This document shows positions 11,311 through 22,985 of a DNA stretch of 64,000 bases, piece by piece (within the stretch, counting starts at the first letter, position 1; the number at the start of each line of letters is the position of its first letter). The DNA lies in NCBI GenBank assembly GCA_944739405.2, contig OX123197.2, positions 53,916,047 through 53,980,046 on the forward strand, written 5' to 3'. A program made the position numbers and the translations under genes. Below the pieces are notes generated by a model. That model had not been told where the DNA came from. It was given only the letters and a program-made list of their open reading frames with translations, and did no database searches. Source of the stretch: Euclidia mi (taxonomy: Eukaryota; Arthropoda; Insecta; Lepidoptera; Erebidae).

Positions 11311-12372
11311 AAACGGTTAATTTAAAATAAAGGTGTAACTGATATAACGACAGGATGTCCATCCTCTAGTTAGTCTAGTTATAAAATAATATAAAAAAAT
11401 CAGCTTCAAACTTCGTTCATCAATCATAAACGGGATAGAACAAGAACTACATACAATCCTTCTTAACAGAAACAGGAATTTACGACATTTACTTTCTTCA
11501 TACTTTCATTTATTTTCTGAAGTCGGTAAGCTTTTATCTCAAGATTAACACCTGTACTATTCACAAGTAACGAACACAACAAAAACAACAAACTCTCGTC
11601 CTAATTCGATAAGCGAGGGTTTGCCCAACGCTGGGCAGTAATGGCCCGAGCATTACCTTTCTGAAAGCCGTCTGCAATTTATCAAATAAAACAAATGACA
11701 TAGAAACTTTGTAGTGAATGCGGACGGTCGAAACTATGCTATATGGGCGCAGAATTTGACACATTTTATTGCTTTCAAATCTATTGGATTATTGTAATAA
11801 TAGATGTGGTTTGTAAAAATGGATGAATCTCTAGTTGAAGACAAAATCTTTTATTATATTCAAATATTTTATCGGTTTTAGAAATAAATAATATCAAATT
11901 ATTCACTATCACCGGTCCTTGTATGCAGGGTAACTTGTAATTGCTCGTATTCCGTTCGGAATATGGATCTGGGGACTAAGTGACGTATTTATATCCCCTA
12001 CAATATAGAGGTCAACAATGGTTTGCTTTAATTGTTCTTCTACTCAGAAATCCTTTTACAAAATATTTTGCAAAAGCATTAATTGCAAAGTATACTTATC
12101 CATCTTTATTTTCTAAGCCTTAGTATCTGGGCGAGTGTAAGTGTATATTATGTATGTATTAAGTACATGATGAGCTTTCAATGAAAATGATAACGACTTA
12201 ACAGCCTTGCTAATTAACGAGTAATAATCGATTGTCTTAATTTTTCATTATTTTGCAAGCGATTACAGGCATACTTTGATCGAGCCCGTTTATCCCTAGG
12301 ACACACGGTAAGAGCCACTATTGAACCCTACATTGTTTGTAGCTTGAAACAGGTACTTGGCCGGTTTTAATG

Positions 12373-12760
12373 TTAATTATTTAAGATTACTACATCAATG
12401 ACCAAGTCTTCTGTTATACTAAATAAGGTAATTGGCACTTCAGCTAGTTTCCCTGACAAACCTATCATAAACGTCCCAACTTCTATATTCCACCAAAGTT
12501 GTCGTACATGATAAAAACTGATGATATGTAAATATATTGAAAGATGGTGTATCGAGGACAATTTGGAATCTTGCCCAACACGAAATACTTGAGAACAACG
12601 TAGACATCTAGTGCCAAACATGGCCTGTATACAGATAAAGACTACGGCCATCTTAAACGAAACATTGTATGCACAACAAAATAAACTAACTAATATACTG
12701 GTATGTGTGAACTTATTGTGTAAAGAATTTGGATATATTTAATTATTACGTAAAGCAATG
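12373..12760 (+). other. Shared unassigned segment with open frames in both blocks
   Basis: In B the plus strand stays open for 73 codons (34340-34561, containing RHLVPNMACIQIKTTAILNE), and in A the same frame is interrupted. Mismatches between blocks do not obviously cluster at third codon positions. I do not recognise a product; it may be a decayed exon or chance. Confidence 0.25.
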
Positions 12761-12974
12761 ATTTTATACGTCTTTTAACGAAAATAACGTAGAGGGAATT
12801 CTATAAAACCTGGCACCGTTACACTTTACATGGAGTAGGAGGACAGCATTGACTTATATATTACTGAGGACAGAAATAAAATATTTCTTAAAATTAATGC
12901 AAAGCAAATGCACGCAATTCAATAAAATTACTCTTATGTGTATGGGTCAGAGATGTCAAGAAACAACGATTTAA

Positions 12975-13189
12975 AGTTGGCGCAGTGGTTTAAGCGGCTG
13001 CCTCGCCGCTTGACACTGCGCCGAGTGTTGTGGATTCGATTCTCACACGAGACAACACTTTGTGTGATCCACAAATTGTTGTTTCGAGTCTGGGAGTTCA
13101 TTGCGTCCGTTGGTTGTATGTTTGTAAAGTCCCCCGCGACATAGGATTTATACCTAGTGCGGGAGTTGTCTATAAAAAAAAAATCATGA
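12975..13189 (+). mobile_element. tRNA-derived SINE S3, private to block A
   Basis: The head carries a box A-like TGGCGCAGTGGTTTAAG and a box B-like GGATTCGATTC, followed by a SINE body and an A9-10 tail. Block B shows the uninterrupted flank (around 35030-35045), so the insertion postdates the duplication. A relative lies near 54095. Confidence 0.75.
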
Positions 13190-13319
13190 TATTACAGCTT
13201 GCTTACTTGGGTTTACTTTGTGTCCGTTGGTTCAATGTTTGTAAAATCACAGGATTTATTCATAGTGCGGGAGTTTAAAAACATGCTTAATTTTAATGTT
13301 GCGAAAGAAATTGCAGTCC

Positions 13320-13535
13320 TGCGGCGGTTGACTCTTCATCAACAGTCTGCTGTAGTCCACTGCTGGATATGGGTCTCTCCAATGACTTGTGCATTGAACT
13401 CGATCTCCGGATCTTCGTGTCAAGCCACTGCCAACTTCTTTGAATTAATCGTCACTCTAATGAGCCGGATGCCACTCTACGCTACGTTTACTAAAGCCCG
13501 TTGTCCACTCACAGACCACGATCTGCTCTAATGTT
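13320..13535 (-). repeat. RTE LINE C-terminal remnant in block A
   Basis: The reverse strand encodes an HIQQWTSAD-type terminus typical of RTE-clade reverse transcriptases. Present in both blocks (B copy 35165-35385), so it inserted before the duplication. Confidence 0.55.
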
Positions 13536-14339
13536 TGTCGGTTCGATGACCAGAAAACTGCCACATTAGCTTGCTTATTCCACCGATTCTTATTCTTCAT
13601 ACCTATTAATAAAGATGAAGTATCTGTTTTTGAATATTTGTTTTTCAATCTTATTTATTATACTGATGATACCACAACTAAATCACTCTTATACTTCACT
13701 CACAAACTAAATCAGAACAATGTTGATACTAAGTGTATTACGTACATAGTGTAAGTAAACACAGAACACCTGCTCTGTTGTCGCGGGTAAGGATCACGCA
13801 GTTCTTATTGACCTACCGGATTGTGATTCGACGCAACTACGAAAATGTATTATCATTTATGATTTTTGCGTGATAAACGTTCGAGAAAGTAAAGGAGGCA
13901 TACCCCACGGTAACTCATTACGTCATGTGCGAATTAACATAGCCAAAAATTACAGCTCCCAGGATGAGCAAAACAAATAGAGCACCTACCAAAATACGAC
14001 TAATAATGATGTTCTAACTGCTTCAGATATTGGCTAATATTGTTTTAAAATTAATTCAATTTTCATTAATATTTATGTTTTTATGACTGCATCATTGGCT
14101 AAGTGTAAAATTTTTAACTGAATCAAAATGTTGAAAAGGGGTTTCAACTAATTCAACCTAATTTACCAAAAATTTGTGAGTTTACGTCTCTACGGGGTAG
14201 TAAAAATTTTTGTGATCCTTAATTATAAAATTCCAGCCACTGCCAGCCTCTATGCGTATAAGACAATTTAAATATGTCTTTCATTTGAGTTATTTCTAGG
14301 CAATACAGTTTTCGATACCATTCGATTTAATTAATTACA

Positions 14340-14590
14340 GAACTCTATATAAATACGAACTCAGATGAAAGAGCAAATTCCACAACAAAATGAATTTTGT
14401 TTCTCAGACAATTATCACCTCATAATTCGTTTCATTACTAACAAAGATAATGTCATCCCAAAAGCTAACAGTACCAGATGTATTCGCAACTCGCGGCAAT
14501 GTTTGTTTTGGCAGCCATATTTTTTTGTTGTTTCGTTGATATTTCTTATTAGTGGAGCTTGCGAGGCTTGGGACTTGTAAGTTATTTTAT
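14340..14590 (+). promoter_or_regulatory. Weak candidate promoter and leader exon, shared by both blocks
   Basis: A TATATAAATA box at about 14345 is followed by ATG TTTGTTTTGGCAGCC, a hydrophobic leader-like stretch, and a consensus donor CTTG/GTAAGT-like site near 14577. In block B the ATG is ACG and a ~65-bp segment is added. Could be a dead secreted-protein first exon or coincidence. Confidence 0.15.
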
Positions 14591-14683
14591 ATTGTTGTAT
14601 GTTTTATTAGATCGTGCTATATTTTGAGCATTTTAACTAAAATACTATTTCAGCAATTAATAATATTTTATTGGCATGACTAG

Positions 14684-14862
14684 AGGATGCCCGCGGTTAC
14701 ACGTCGCTCATAGCGCGATGTTATATAGCTTATAGCCTTTCTCGGTAAATGGGCTATCTAACACTGAAAGAATTTCTCAAATCGGACCGATATTTCCTGA
14801 GATTAGCGCGTTCAACCAAACAAACAAACTCTTCAGCTTTATATATTTGTATAAGATAAGAT
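14684..14862 (-). mobile_element. Dispersed repeat R3, private to block A
   Basis: Contains GATGCCCGCGGTTACAC, a CTATAGCC-like core and CAAACAAACAAACTCTTCAGC. Block B lacks it at this position (37735-37745 is continuous) but has its own R3 in the opposite orientation at 37912-38158. Family unknown; short, no coding capacity. Confidence 0.6.
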
Positions 14863-15700
14863 GAGTTTTACTATGGGACTCCATGTACGCTTAAGATCAG
14901 GCGGAATGGAGTCATTTTGATAGGTATCAAGAAAAAAAATCCACAAGACAGTGCTAAAGATAGAGCCCCTTAATAAACTACCACTACGCCATACATGCAG
15001 TCAGATTGTTACCCACGAAAATAGTTGCTGTACATATACGTTACTTTTCTAGTCGATCAAGGCATAAGATTTAATTTGGTACATAGCAGAATTATTTTTT
15101 TCTGCTACAAACCTCTTACAAATTGGAGAAACAACACCTAATCCATTTTACCTGGATCTTAAACTCGTTTCAAGGAACCTTGTTTGGGTCCAAAACTATG
15201 CGGGGAAACTAAAAGAGAACTCGTTTGACCGTGTTTTTGGCAACGTTATATTATTGTGCTTAAATTATTTTATGATCTTGTAAATTTCAACTTTCTATCA
15301 AAATACAAAAGAGATTATCAAAATAATATTTTGTTGAAAGGATAATAATTTGAAGAGGCAATGGTCTGAAGCTTATTAATGATATAAAATTTGTGTTATT
15401 TTCTTATTTAAAGATCGGTTTCAATACTTTGTAATCGTGGACACATTTTTTTGTGCGCATCTTTAATTCTAAAAATAGAAAATGCCCTCAGGAACTCCTA
15501 AAATTAATAAATGTTGTACACACAAAGAATCACTGATATGCATATTTAAATAGAACTTCAAAGATATAATAAAAATGTAAATAGCTAAGTTGAAAAAAAA
15601 TTAATGAATAAAATTCATTAAACTTAACGTTAATTTATTTAAAATTTTACTTAAATGTTTAATTTAGGACCCAAGGTCTGCCTTCTAGTCTATTTAAATC
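14863..15700. other. Shared non-coding part of block A
   Basis: Aligns with 37740-39310 of block B apart from B's R3 and LINE alpha insertions. No gene recognised. Confidence 0.4.
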
Positions 15701-15714
15701 TTGTAAAATATTTC

Positions 15715-15858
15715 ATGTAAACAGAGTGAGTGCTGTATTTTGGAAAAGTTAATGTTCTGTCAAACCTGGTTAGACTAGAAATTGGACACCGGGCTTCTAG
15801 GCGACAAGTCTTTGATGCAACAGGGGTAACGCTAGGACGATGATGGTGATGATGGTTC
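15715..15858 (+). repeat. SINE S1a 3' tail fragment in block A
   Basis: Matches the end of S1a (CTGGTTAGACTAGAAA ... GGGGTAACGCTAGGA, then a GATGATGGTGATGATGG tail). The block B counterpart is 39420-39555, so it predates the duplication. Confidence 0.55.
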
Positions 15859-15879
15859 CCAAGGAACATACATGCCACA

Positions 15880-15955
15880 TTTCAGCTTAATGCGCCCTAT
15901 AGTTTTGTCTGTGCATTGTCTGTCAGTCAGTCAGTAACGCAAGAATTTATATAAG
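15880..15955 (-). repeat. Repeat R4 end fragment
   Basis: Contains the GTCTGTCAGTCAGTCAGTAAC head of R4 in reverse orientation relative to 6205. Confidence 0.45.
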
Positions 15956-16271
15956 CAGATGTTAGTCTTAAAGTTGAAATAATATACCTCAACATTTCAT
16001 TCATCATAATCCCTTCTGTAGTTTTTTAGCGTAAATTAGTAACAAACAGTCATGGCAGTCTGGTATAAACAGACTTCACATCAAACGTAGCATTGCCAGC
16101 TGAATTAGAACGTTGCATTTAGACATACGTCGACATCTCACATTAACAGAAGCGTGTTAAATATCCTGACGACAGACCGCAATTCAACAGACGGTTTGTA
16201 CAACTAAATACCTGTTCGTTTGAATCCAACATTGAAACACTTAGCTTTAGTACAACACTCATATTTGTCAT

Positions 16272-16314
16272 GTATACCCCTCCGGGAAACAGGCGTGAGT
16301 CTATGTATGTATGT
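16272..16314 (+). mobile_element. 43-bp LINE alpha micro-insertion in block A
   Basis: The insert consists of the LINE alpha terminus (CCCCTCCGGGAAACAGGCG, GTGAGTCTATG, TATG tail). It is flanked by the perfect 11-bp duplication ATATTTGTCAT at 16261-16271 and 16315-16325. Block B (around 40206-40222) has the same site with one copy of the target and no insert. Confidence 0.85.
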
Positions 16315-16436
16315 ATATTTGTCATACTAAATTGAGCAGCAATGCTACATGAGAACATGATTTTACTCCTTTAGAAATGTATATTATGATAATAAAGAGG
16401 GAGTGATGATATTGGTAAGTTATGGAACAGTTTTTG

Positions 16437-16680
16437 TAATGTATCATGTCAGCCTAGAGAAGTCCACTGCTGGACATAGGCCATCCCCAAGGTTCTCTAC
16501 ACAGACCAATCTTGAGTCGCTCGCATCTAACCGCTTAACCAGATTGTCGGTCCACCTTGCGTTAGGCCTACCCCTGCTGCGTCGTACGGCCCGCGGTCGC
16601 CACTACCGAACTATCTTGTCCCAATAGCCGGTTTTTCAAACTATGTTTCCTGCCCCTTGCAACTTCAGCCTTGTAATTCT
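16437..16680 (-). repeat. RTE LINE C-terminal remnant in block A
   Basis: The reverse strand encodes GRPNARWTDNL and, in another frame, TLGMAYVQQWTSLG followed by a stop: the usual C-terminus of RTE-type RT proteins. The copy in block B (40343-40600) is at the homologous place. Confidence 0.6.
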
Positions 16681-16721
16681 GAGAGCTTTGTAATATGATG
16701 TAAATAAAATATTAAAAACTC

Positions 16722-17520
16722 TATAGTTTAGCCTTTGCCCACGGCTTCGCGCGCGTTGAAGTCGGGGTAACATAAATTTACTTTCAGTTTCAAGTTGTGT
16801 GAAGGCACTCCTGATTAGTCTAAAGAGTTCAGAAACTCTGTAGAGTACAAAGTCATTCGGTCAGTATCCATGACATTATCTACCATTATATATATACCGA
16901 ATATATATCTATAAACACTTTCACATTTATAATATTAGGAGAGAAATCGTTTCAGCCGTTTAAGCGTAGTCTATAATTATTTGGTTTATATATAGGAATA
17001 ATGTAATCACCGTGCACAATATGACAATATGTATGATGTGACAGTACTGACAGATATGCGATAGCACATGCGCAGCACTCAACGTACAGCGCATGCGTTC
17101 TTACTTCCAAGAGGTAAATTTGTGCCGTAGGTACAACCCTAGACCCTCCCTAAAATCCCTCCCAGTAAAATTTTTGCAACTTATGGTAGCCTATGTCCGT
17201 CTCCATGGTCCAATATAATCTTTATATTAAATTTCGACAAAATCGGTTCAGCCGTTTTAGCGTGAAAACGGAACATACATACATACATACATACACACTT
17301 TCGAATTTATAATATTATAGTAGGAACTTCTACCCTCCCTTAAATCCCTCCCAGTTACATTTTTGCAACTTATGGTAGCCCATGTCCGTCTCCATGGTCC
17401 AATATATCTCTATATTAAATTTCGACAAAATCGGTTCTGGCGTTTTAGCGTGAAAACGGAACATATACATACATCCATCCATAAATACACACTTTCGAAT
17501 TTATAATATTAGTAGCTATA
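16722..17520 (-). repeat. Cluster of dispersed repeats R2 and R1 (R1 twice), private to block A
   Basis: 16735-16905 is R2 (CCACGGCTTCGCGCGCG ... TCAGTATCCATGACATTAT), also found inverted at 62780-63050. 17095-17305 and 17327-17515 are two R1 copies side by side (TCCCTCCCAG, CATGGTCCAATATA, GTGAAAACGGAACATA, ACTTTCGAATTTATAATATTA); another R1 is at 61130-61340. Block B passes from TAAATAAAATATT straight to GATATAATAAC, so the whole cluster is an insertion in A. Confidence 0.6.
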
Positions 17521-17564
17521 CAGGGATTGATATAATAACAAGTTTTAATACACACATAATTCAA

Positions 17565-17760
17565 AAAGTCAGAGGTGCCCGGGGCACCTGGGGATTGAGC
17601 CCGAGACCATCGCCTGGGCAGTTCGTTACGTAAACTACTAAGCTATCGTTTTATATTTCGTTGCTTATAGATTACTTTTATATTATTATTTATCAGCGTA
17701 AGAGTCGCTTACACTCCCGCTGCGCCAACCGATCGTCAAACATTGGTCAAAGTCATTGGT
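17565..17760 (-). repeat. tRNA-derived SINE S4 in block A
   Basis: The reverse strand has a tRNA-like head with AGCTTAGTAGTTTACG (box A region) and CGGGCTCAATCCC (box B, mutated). The block B copy at 40735-40935 keeps better boxes. Confidence 0.55.
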
Positions 17761-17999
17761 TTATAATATATGTCTTAATCATCTACCTATTTAAATAATA
17801 ACAATTCATACCATCACATCAGAAGGTTTAGCTTAGCTTACATCTCCAAGGATTACAATATGTGTTTGAATACGGCTATTAACATTTAATTAACTCTGGA
17901 TGAGGCGTCTATGACAACTTCACTTGAGATGAGAAGCTAGTTAAGGGCTTGTACTTGTATAAATTATGTATATGTGTATTGGATGAACCTCTTAACAGT

Positions 18000-18199
18000 N
18001 NNNNNNNNNNNNNNNNNNNNNNNNNNNNNNNNNNNNNNNNNNNNNNNNNNNNNNNNNNNNNNNNNNNNNNNNNNNNNNNNNNNNNNNNNNNNNNNNNNNN
18101 NNNNNNNNNNNNNNNNNNNNNNNNNNNNNNNNNNNNNNNNNNNNNNNNNNNNNNNNNNNNNNNNNNNNNNNNNNNNNNNNNNNNNNNNNNNNNNNNNNN
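18000..18199. other. Assembly gap (200 N)
   Basis: A run of N. By comparison with the second copy, at least about 630 bp (LTR start plus LINE 5' region) should lie here, so the gap length is probably nominal. Confidence 0.95.
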
Positions 18200-18964
18200 G
18201 TACCAGCAAACATTTCGAACAAAGAACTATACACAAAATTATCATCAATTTATGAAATAATAGCTATAAGAAGATTCACAAAGAAGGTAGGACAAGAGCG
18301 AGTACCATTACAAACAGTTAGCATTACTTTTCTATCGAATATTCTCCCAGACAATGTACAATACGATTTGTTTTCATACCGAGTTTTCGAATATATACCC
18401 CCATTACAGCAATGTTTCCGATGCTTTAAATTTAACCACTCCGCTAGGATATGTAATGGCAAACAAAGATGTTCCATTTGTGGAGGTGAGCATTTATATA
18501 AAGAATGTGATAGACCAACAGAGATCTGCTGTTGCAATTGCAGCGGGCCTCATCTTGCAATTTCGAGATTATGTCCAATTAAGTTAAATAAAATATTAGA
18601 AAAGAAAAATAAGATAACATATGCAAGTGCTACAATCACAAAACAACACTCAAGTGATAACATTGAATTTCCACCCTTGCCACCTCCAAAAATGAAACCA
18701 ATTAACACTGTAAATAAATCTGTAAATAAGTCTGTACATACATCTGTAAATAAGTCTGTAAATACATCTGTAAATAATACTGTACATAGTGTAAATAACT
18801 CTAGAGATGTCTCTCCTAAAGTAGACATCAAAGCCCAAATAGTTGCCAACAACGATGTACTTAAGGCCCTGGTACAGACGTTGGTGGAACTGGGTAATAA
18901 GGGCGATAATACGCCTACCACTGTAAATACCATTAGAGAAACACTTATTAAAAACCTCAAGTAA
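18200..18964 (+). CDS. LINE copy 1 ORF1 (nucleocapsid-like), N-terminus lost in gap
   Basis: The visible 254 codons equal residues 149-402 of the complete ORF1 at 25582. They include three CCHC-like knuckles (CFRCFKFNHSARIC, CSICGGEHLYKEC, CCNCSGPHLAISRLC) that bind the LINE RNA in related elements, a proline-rich FPPLPPP patch and a tandem NKSV-type repeat. The stop overlaps the ORF2 start as TAATG. Confidence 0.8.
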   Translation, partial: VPANISNKELYTKLSSIYEIIAIRRFTKKVGQERVPLQTVSITFLSNILPDNVQYDLFSYRVFEYIPPLQQCFRCFKFNHSARICNGKQRCSICGGEHLYKECDRPTEICCCNCSGPHLAISRLCPIKLNKILEKKNKITYASATITKQHSSDNIEFPPLPPPKMKPINTVNKSVNKSVHTSVNKSVNTSVNNTVHSVNNSRDVSPKVDIKAQIVANNDVLKALVQTLVELGNKGDNTPTTVNTIRETLIKNLK

Positions 18965-21900
18965 TGGATCCAAGTCATACAATGTCTAAGCTACGTATTG
19001 CTCAATATAACATTCAAAGTGCTAAAAATAAAAAACCCTTACTGATTCAATTCTTACAAAAACAAAATATTGACATTTGCTTACTTAACGAAACATGGTT
19101 TAAAGACAATAGTTTTAGAATACCTGGATATAATATTTATAATAAAAATTCTAAAAATACTCATAATGGTGTAGCAATACTAATTAAGCCATATTTAAAG
19201 TACAAAGTTTTAAACACTAGATTTTATGAAGAAATTCAAACTGTAGCTCTGTCCTTATCTACGGTGCATGGTAGCTTGACTATTCTTTGTGTATACTGTC
19301 CTCCTTCTAGTAGACACATACGGATCAATAGACTACGTAATATTATCAATGATCTCCCAAAGCCTATATTTGTAAGTGGTGACTTTAATGCACACCACAT
19401 CGCTTTTGGTTGTCTATCCACTAAGAGCAGAGGTCAGGATTTATTTAATATCATTGATGACTTGGATTTATGTATATTAAATGATGGTAGTTTAACAACT
19501 GTTAACAACCCGAGACGAAATCCGTCTGCAATTGATGTAAGCTTTATTAGTGCTAACCTCGCATCAATATGCGAGTGGTCTGTACATGATGATGCCATGG
19601 GCAGCTATCACTACCCAACAATAACAGAGATTTCACTGCATATAGATAAATATTATATTAATCCTCCTGTTGATAGGTTTATATATAACAAAGCAGATTG
19701 GAAAAAGTTTAAAACTATTTCTAAAACAATATTTAATGATTTAGTTCTAAAATTATATGATCCTATTTCAACCTATAATGATTTTTGTTCTCGATTGGAT
19801 AATTTAAAAGTTATGACAATTCCTAAACTTAATAAACCAAATAATTTCAAAAGTAGACCTCCAGTTCCTTGGTGGAATGACATTTGTGAAAAAAGTGTTA
19901 TTGCCTCTTACAATGCATTGAAACTATATAGAAGTGATCCTACTATGGAGAACTATTTAGATTATAAAAGAAAGGATGCACTTAAAAAAAGAACCATATC
20001 AGAACAAAAGAGAATATGTTGGAATAGCTTATGTAACACTTTTAATAGAACTACTCCTATAAGTAAGATTTGGAATCTTCTAAAAATGTTCAAAGGTATA
20101 AGAGCTGGTAATAAATCATATAAAGATGAGTTTATTTCTCAATTTCTAGATAAATTATCTGACAATAGCAATCTAAATAATATTAATAGTTTAGGCAATA
20201 TTTTCGAATTAAATAATGATAATCCAAATTCAAAATTTTTGCTAGATGCTTTTACATGGTCTGAATTTAAAATGAGTTTGTTATCTCGGAAAGACACTAC
20301 ACCTGGTTTAGATGATTTCCCCTATTGTACTATTAAAAATTTAGATGAATTAGCACAAAAAATATTTCTTAATATTCTTAATTTACTTTGGCATTGTAAA
20401 TGTATTCCACAATCATGGAAAACACAATGTGTCATTCCGATACTCAAACCAGATAAACCTCTCGAGCTTGCCAGCTCTTATAGACCAATATCACTGTCTT
20501 CATGTCTAGGTAAACTATTTGAAAACATGATTAAAAATCGTTTGGATTGGTATATGGAATCTAACGGCATCATTCCGCATGTACAATATGGATTTCGTCG
20601 AGGGCGAAGTTGTGCAGACAGCTTCACTTCCTTAATTTCAGACCTGAAACATGCAAAAGATAATAAGTTAAACACTGTTTGTGTATTTTTAGATGTTCAG
20701 GGTGCTTTTGACAGTCTAGATCCGGCTATACTTGTACAAGTTATGTCTAGGTTAGGTGTGCCTGGTCAACTATGTAAATGGATATATAATTTTTTGGATA
20801 GTAGAACACTTTATGTAAGGCATAATAATACATTGCATGGTCCAAAATGTGCATCTAAAGGTACAATGCAGGGTGCTACACTATCTCCTTTGTTGTACAA
20901 TATATATACAAGTGAAATCTGTAAATTTGTAAATAGTAATGTAGATATTTTGCAGTTTGCTGATGATATTGTTTTGTACAGTAGTAATTATAATGTAGAA
21001 ATTGCAATAGACAATATTAACAGAGCATTGTCCCAAATATTTCACTATTACAATGATGTGTTACATTTAAAAATTAATCCCTCCAAAAGTAGTGCCATGA
21101 TATTTGGAAGTGAGAACACATATTCAAAAGTAATATATAATGGAGAATTTATAAATCCAGTGAATGTTAAGAAATTTTTAGGCATAGTATTAGATAAGAA
21201 ATTAACCTTTGAGGAACATATTAAAACCATATCAAAAATGCTCTTAAAGGATTAAATATAATAAAATGTCTTGCAGGGGATGGGGAGCTGACCCAAAAAT
21301 ATTGTCAACTTTGTATAAAAGTATAGTTAGAAGCCATTTTGATTATAGCTCATTAGTGTATATAAATAGTACTCATGTAAATAAACTAGATCTATTGCAG
21401 AACAGGGCTTTGAGAACAATTTCTGGTGCAATGTGCTCTACTCCCATAAGGGCCATGGAAGTGGAGACTAAAATAATGCCCCTAATTTTGAGACGCATTC
21501 TACTTGCAGAGAGATTCTGTCTTAAATTAATTGCTGCAGATAACAAGAAAATAATAAACAAAATAGTACCTTCTGTATGTAGAAATCCTGGACCTCTAAC
21601 AACAGGCGAGATTCTCTTAAATGGTAAATCCCCAACATTGTCCAAAATATTGCTGGAAACAGAAAACAGTTTTACTGGTATTAGAAAACAATGCCCATGG
21701 CCATGTTACTCCTTCTCTTATCAGTGTATCACACATCCCGTCAAAGAATTGCAAAATCCCATCAATAACAATTTAGATATGTTACAGTTTATGGCAGATA
21801 ATAAGATTTATTATGTTATTTACACTGATGGCAGTAAAGGAAGTGATTATGTGCGTGCTGCTATATATGATCCACAAATTCAATTCTCTCAAAGCTTTGT

Positions 21901-22708
21901 TCTACACAATACATGCACCATATTCACTGCAGAGGCATATGCGGTTTATCAGGCATTAAAACATATTCGCCAAATTAACAATAGCAAATACTTTTTGATT
22001 GTTTCTGATTCACTGAGTTTGATTAAAGCCTTAACTAACCTTACAGTTTCTTTTAAGACAAATTATATTCTATATTTCATCAAAGAAATAATTTATCAAT
22101 ATTACCTCAAGCACAAAAGCATTGCTTTTCTGTGGGTACCTTCACACCGAGGTATCTATGGCAATGAAATAGTTGATAAAACCGCATATGAAGGTAGTAA
22201 TGCTATTGATGTTAGAAATGCAATGGACATTCCTATGACTGACTTCTTGCAATGTATTAATGAAAATGTTTGTAACTTATGGTTAGAATTGTGGAAGAAA
22301 GACCAAGACACTAAAGGAAAATTTTACGGCCGTATACAAGAAGAATTACCTGTTAGACCCTGGTACAATAGATTGAAGGAAGCCAGTCGAGACTTTATCA
22401 CTACGATAAATAGATTGCGCTTTGGCCATAATACTGCTCCGTCACACCTTGCTAGACTTGGCATTATTACAAGCAATACATGCCCACATTGTGAATCTCA
22501 AGAAGGAACTCAAGGAACCGTTGCACATCTTATCTTTGACTGTCAAAACTTCCTGCTTGACAGATTAGTGTTGGCTAGTGAACTCAGTGAAGTGAACATT
22601 AAGTGCGATTCTTTCTCCCGCCCGCCGCCACTCGAAGAGTTATTGAAAGACAAAAATACTTACAAACCGATATATAAATACATTAAAAATACTGTTAAAA
22701 CAATTTAA
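18964..22708 (+). pseudogene. LINE copy 1 ORF2 (endonuclease, RT, RNase H), frameshifted
   Basis: Begins at ATG 18964. APE endonuclease: AQYNIQSA, LLNETWF, SGDFNAHH; the expected SDH motif reads SYH (Tyr for the catalytic Asp). RT: FLDVQGAFDSLD, GTMQGATLSPLLYN and the active-site FADDIVLY. RNase H: YTDGSK, TAEAYAVYQ, VSDSLSL, WVPSHRGIYGNE. A CPHC-type zinc motif precedes the end. The frame breaks near 21240 (one A apparently lost from an A-run, stop at 21253-21255), and copy 1 also lost 4 bp just after, near 21280. Reading continues to TAA 22708 in the shifted frame. Confidence 0.85.
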
Positions 22709-22918
22709 AAATTAAGTGAATGTGCAGTGTCCGTTAAAATAAAATAAGATTTGACCTAAAGGTCCAGTTACCAGGTCATAAAATACCAAAAAAAAAAAAA
22801 AAAAACAATAATTAGCAAAGAGGTTTGAAGACTATTTTATTATTTGGAAATGAGTTTTTAATTCGATGACGTATACATTTTGTCAAGTGTTCGCCAAATT
22901 CAGCATCCGTTGACAACA

Positions 22919-22985
22919 AGGCGATGGCCGTGCGGATAACGCATCCCGTTCACGTTCTGATGGCGTGGGTTCAAATCCCAGTCAT
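22919..22985 (+). promoter_or_regulatory. tRNA-like segment with Pol III box A and box B inside the LTR
   Basis: TGGCCGTGCGG (22925-22935) fits box A and GGTTCAAATCC (22968-22978) is an exact box B, about 43 nt apart as in tRNA genes. The ends do not pair into an acceptor stem, so it is a tRNA relic or SINE head, not a functional tRNA gene. The second LTR has it at 30748-30814. Confidence 0.6.

Larger units (their letters stand above)
11733..17999 (+). repeat. Block A of a segmental duplication (partner 32018-41205)
   Basis: Long collinear similarity to block B in the same orientation; it runs into the assembly gap. In the stretch 12541-12760 I counted about 13 mismatches in about 220 aligned bases. 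Homology begins abruptly at ACTATGCT (11733, 32018). Private insertions in A: SINE S3 (12975), repeat R3 (14684), a 43-bp LINE piece (16272), and an R1/R2 cluster (16722-17520). No clearly functional gene lies in the shared part. Confidence 0.85.
18200..22804 (+). mobile_element. LINE (RNase H-bearing, I/LOA-like group), copy 1, 5' end in gap
   Basis: Two ORFs and a poly(A) tail (A18 or so). The 3' TSD ACAATAATTAGC is at 22805-22816. Clade assignment rests on APE endonuclease + RT + RNase H order and a CCHC-type ORF1; it was not tested by phylogeny. Confidence 0.85.

Noticed and set aside
14340..14590. Expressed secreted-protein gene in blocks A and B
   Set aside because: Start codon lost in B, no downstream exon, leader frame stops early; kept only as a weak regulatory candidate.
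17949..18260. Open frames across the gap
   Set aside because: They consist almost only of N and are not coding evidence.
18550..18978. Long minus-strand frames over LINE ORF1 (also 26376-26804)
   Set aside because: Antisense shadow of the ORF1 tandem repeat; the sense strand has the conserved zinc knuckles.
22919..22985. Functional tRNA gene
   Set aside because: Box A and B are present, but the acceptor and anticodon arms do not pair; it is inside an LTR.
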